NCBI GenBank assembly: GCA_020055645.1
Contig: CM034547.1
Coordinates: forward strand, 20,499,013 to 20,563,012
Direction of reading: 5' to 3'
From: Tomocerus qinae
Lineage: Eukaryota; Arthropoda; Collembola; Entomobryomorpha; Tomoceridae
DNA: 64,000 nucleotides
Of the stretch, positions 60,389 to 64,000 are shown in pieces. The position numbers and the translations under genes are program-made. A model generated the notes under the pieces. It made no database searches, had not been told where the DNA came from, and saw only the letters and a list, made by a program, of their open reading frames with translations. Within the stretch, counting starts at the first letter, position 1. Each line of letters starts with the position of its first letter.

Positions 60389-62357
60389 AGCTCGCCTGAG
60401 AAAGCGAGCTTATAGAACCGCACAGTCTGTCCGTACGTCCGTACGTCTGTACGTCCGTACGTCCGTACGTCCGTACGTCCGTCGCCACGATAACTTTCGA
60501 AAGCAATGACGGATATTGACCAAACTTGGCAAAAACAATGCCTATGGACCACTGACGATCCCTATTGAATTTGGGGTAAATCGGTCTATTGGTTGCTGAG
60601 ATACCGCGCGCTCACTTTGTCTTCATTTTGATAGTCAAAATGAAAATTTGGCATTAAATGGACATAAGAATTTCAATTGTGCTTCCTATGAATTGTTAGC
60701 GGGATAGTACAAAATATTAAATGCCGCTTCGACCAAATTTAGGATTTTATAGTAAAGCTAATAAAACCGGAAAATACCTATTATAGGACTGAAATAAAGC
60801 TATTTCGCATTTATATGCAAATTGATAGTTAAATTTATATTTTTCGAAATGCTTTTCATTATGATAGCCAATATTAATCGATTTTGATTTTCCTTTGGTT
60901 TTTATACTCCATATTAATCAATTTTGATTCTGAATATTAACCATATTTGATTTTTTGTTGATTTTGATACTCAATATTAGCCAGTTTTGATTTTTTGTTT
61001 ATTTTGATACTCAATATTAGCCAGTTTTGATTTTATGTTTATTTAATAATCAATCTTAATCTAGTCTGGTGTTATGTTGATTTTCATAGTCAACATTAAT
61101 ATATTTTGATTTTCTGTTGATTTTAATTGTCAATATTAATCTATTTTGATTTTCTATTGATTTTAATAGTCAACATTATTCCATTTTGATTTTCTATTGA
61201 TTTTAATAGTCAACATTATTCTATTTTGATTTTCTATTGATTTTAATAGTCAACATTATTCTATTTTGATTTTCTATTGATTTTAATAGTCAACATTATT
61301 CTATTTTGATTTTCTATTGATTTTAATAGTCAACATTATTCTATTTAGATCTTTTATTGATTTTAATAGTCAATTTGGGATAAAATGAACTTAAAAAGTT
61401 CAATGGCGTTTCCTATAAATCGCTAACATAAAAGTATAAAATATTTAACTCCGCTTTTTTCTAGTGACATTGACATTAATCTACTTTGATTTTCTCTTGA
61501 TTTTTATAATCAACATTAATCTACTTTGATTTTCTCTTGATTTTTATTATCAACATTTATCTACTTTGATTTTCTGTTGATTTTTATAGTCATAGATTTT
61601 TATCACTTGACATGATTTCATTGGCGTCTAAAGTCGTAGGTGGTCATGGGCATGTCCAATACTTGTACAGAATGTTGGTACATATATAAAGTATTGATCA
61701 GCAAAATATGTTTGAATTTGGTTAACTCGCTTTTAAATTATATACACAAAAATTTAAAACTGTCTTTTATCCATACGATATAGACATTTATATGAGACTA
61801 CAATTCCACCCATGGTCATGGGCATGTCTAATAATTTTACAGGTTGTTAGTACACATATAAAGACTCAATTCTGAAAGTTTGGTCAAAATCCGTACGCTC
61901 GGTTCAGTGTTACAACTAATCAAATGACAACTTTGTTTTGGCTGCGTAATAATTGTTTTAGTTAATGATCATGTCAATTTTCATACATCCTTATGATATC
62001 AATGTCTGAATTCTTTATATGTCGTAGCTACATATATAAAGATCCAATTCTGAAAGTTTGGTCAAAATCCGTACGCTCTGTATTATATTACACTTATTCA
62101 AATGACGTTACTTCGTTTGGGCTTCGTTATAATTGTATTAGTAAATGATTACGTCAGTTTTCATATATCTTTATAATATCAATGTCTACATTCTCGATAT
62201 GTCGTAGCTACATATATAAACAATCAATTCTGAAAGATTGGCCAAAATCTTTACTCTCGGTTTTGTTATGTGCGTGGGAGTACTATTCTTCTACCAAAAA
62301 TGTGTACAGGGTTCCCTTTACTCAGGCGAGCTTCTGTTACGGCTTGCTGTAGGTTTT
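60389..62357 (+). mobile_element. HINE/Pearl-like element, long copy
   Basis: The left end AGCTCGCCTGAGAAAGCGAG forms a hairpin and is followed by a CCGTACGT microsatellite (60430-60481), the left region, 38-40-bp core repeats (60870-61590), then three to four units of a second, 170-180-bp core repeat (61640-62270, containing TATGTCGTAGCTACATATA and GGTCAAAATCCGTACGCTC). The right terminus is CAGGCGAGCTTCTGTTACGG with CTTGCTGTAGGTTTT. This is the most complete copy in the window. Confidence 0.8.
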
Positions 62358-63121
62358 AAAACATGTACCAACATTTGCTGAGGCTATTTTTTCCAAAAAG
62401 TCCCTGAATTTTCAAAGTTAAATTTTTGGAATTTGAAATACATGTGAACTTGGCAAACTCGTTAAAAAAGTTCTCCTTAACATTTTTGTCAGTATTTTGT
62501 GTCCTCTTTATCTTTTCATATGCTTTACACTTTTTTATTAGTAACTAAATAATAACCATGAGAAATAATCATGATGATTCTTTAGTATATTAAATGCAGT
62601 TTTATTACCATTTTTATAATGTCGGCTGTTTACAAGTATAGCATTCGGCATTTTGCGCACTAGTGTTTGATTACTTATGTTATATTTATATACATAATCA
62701 CACACTCTCTCTCATGGCTAAGTGGAATAAATCTTCAAACTTGATATTTTCACTGTATGTTAGATGGCACGGTATACGGCGATCAGACTTCTGTGAACGC
62801 TTTGATTTGGTTTGAGTTTGATTTATATTAATAGTTTATCTTTGTCATGTTCATGTTTTAGTGAAACGGGGATTTTTTGGGATTTATTCTAGTAATAACT
62901 AAATAACTAATAACATCAGTTAGACTGAAGACCCTGGAGGGTCATAAGTTTCAGACATGTTATGATTTTGATTGACCTACAAAGGTCACAGTGGCCATTC
63001 TACCAAAAAGTTTATTTTTTTTTGTCGGGATAGGTTTATAATTTTAAAAAATAATAATTAAAAGACTTTTTGAACAAAACGGAAACTTGTGACCCTCCAG
63101 GACCCTGTACGAATATTAGGT
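62358..63121. other. Spacer between element copies
   Basis: AT-rich with no gene. It contains a hairpin at 62929-63107 whose arms share CCTGGAGGGTCA and AAGTTTC. Confidence 0.5.
62929..63107. mobile_element. Possible small foldback / MITE
   Basis: A 179-bp segment with imperfect inverted ends: AGACCCTGGAGGGTCATAAG at left and the complement of CTTGTGACCCTCCAGGACCC at right. The arms are only about 25 bp and no target duplication was recognised. Confidence 0.5.
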
Positions 63122-63817
63122 AAAACCTACAGCAAGCCGTAACAGAAGCTCGCCTGATTAAAGTTGAGTATCAAAATCAACAGATAATTAAAATTGATTA
63201 ATATTGAGTATCAAAATCCACAGAAACTCACAATTGATTAATATTGAGTATCAAAATCAACAGAAACTCACAATTGATTAATATTGAGTATCAAAATCAA
63301 CAGAAACTCACAATTGATTAATATTGAGTATCAAAATAAACAAAAAATCAAAATTGATTAATATTGAGTATGAAAATCAAAAAATCAAAATCGGTTAATA
63401 TTAACTATCATAAAAGGTACTTCGAAAAATGTAAATTTGCCTGTCAAATGCGAAATAGATTTATTTCCGTTCTATAATAGTTATTATCCTGTTTTATTTA
63501 CTTCATCATAAAATCCTAAATTTGGTCGAAGCGGAGTAAAATATTACATACTATTAATTTTTAGGAAAAACAATTGAACTTTTAATGTCCATTTAATGCC
63601 AATTTCTCATTTTGATGAAATGAAGACAAATTGAGCGCACGGCATCTCAGCAACCTATAGACCGATGTGAACCAAATTGAATAGGGTTCGTCAGTGGTCC
63701 GTAGACATTGTTTTTGCCAAGTTTGGTCAACTTCCGTCGTTGTATTCAAAAGTTACAGTGTTGGCGAACGGACGGACGGACTGTGAGGTTCTATAAGCTG
63801 CCTTATTCAGGCGAGCT
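63122..63817 (-). mobile_element. HINE/Pearl-like element, compact complete copy, reverse orientation
   Basis: Only 696 bp between termini: right terminus AAAACCTACAGCAAGCCGTA, subterminal repeat, five or six core repeats, left region, a short ACGG microsatellite and left terminus ending CAGGCGAGCT. It is useful as the minimal reference copy. Confidence 0.8.
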
Positions 63818-64000
63818 AAAACCTACAGCAAGCCGAAACAGAAGCTCGCCTGAGTAAAGGGGACCATGTGCACATGTTTGGTAGAATAACAGTAGAAAAG
63901 ATTTTATTTACTTACTTTATTACTAAAATGAATAATAAATTCAAAACAGATCAATATTGACTATCAAAATCAATAAAAAATTAAAATAGATTAATGTTGA
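63818..64000 (-). mobile_element. HINE/Pearl-like element, partial at window edge
   Basis: The right terminus AAAACCTACAGCAAGCCGAA begins immediately after the left terminus of the previous copy. Core repeats begin near 63950 and run off the window. Confidence 0.75.

Noticed and set aside
60078..60509. RTDVRTD and VRTSVRLYVRTSVR repeat frames
   Set aside because: Translation of the ACGG/CCGT microsatellites inside HINE-like elements.

Overview
The window is invertebrate nuclear DNA. It is AT-rich, has spliceosomal introns with GT/AG borders, long intergenic stretches and many non-coding mobile elements. The protein sequences (NAC beta, ribosomal protein L7a, saccharopine-dehydrogenase-like oxidoreductases) are animal and most look protostome. 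An arthropod is plausible, but the sequence alone does not fix the phylum. No bacterial genes, tRNAs, rRNAs or CRISPR arrays were seen.

Layout. All five protein-coding genes I can support lie on the minus strand. (1) About 3.36-27.67 kb: a large gene for a serine/asparagine-rich protein of unknown function. I joined five exons in one continuous frame (about 1,234 residues): a 162-nt exon, a 3.3-kb exon, and three small 3' exons of 115, 39 and 78 nt separated by 3-10 kb introns. (2) 33.48-34.63 kb: the NAC beta / BTF3 gene, three exons. Its first exon and upstream DNA are duplicated just upstream (35.55-36.95 kb), where the exon copy is broken. (3) 37.53-40.03 kb and (4) 41.80-45.04 kb: two tandem SCCPDH-like genes, nine exons each, with matching intron phases. 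(5) 53.42-55.15 kb: ribosomal protein L7a, five exons, with a U36-like C/D snoRNA in intron 3 and a second well-formed C/D snoRNA in intron 4.

From 46.8 kb on, the window is dominated by repeats, with the RpL7A gene as an island. There are a 12-bp and a 37-bp minisatellite, a long series of direct and inverted copies of one non-autonomous element, and a cluster of foldback elements and MITEs at 55.8-58.4 kb. The non-autonomous element has 11-bp subterminal inverted repeats, a CCGT microsatellite, core tandem repeats and a terminal stem-loop. That is the architecture of Helentron-associated HINE/DINE/Pearl-type elements. Several copies abut head to tail. The foldback cluster includes a 1.6-kb foldback with a perfect 9-bp target duplication that itself contains a second foldback with a near-perfect 9-bp duplication.

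The genes do not form a pathway. NAC beta and RpL7A both act at the ribosome, but nothing here suggests co-regulation. The most informative biology is in the intronic snoRNAs, the partial NAC beta duplication, a shared hairpin element just upstream of both SCCPDH paralogues, and the rolling-circle-like repeat arrays.
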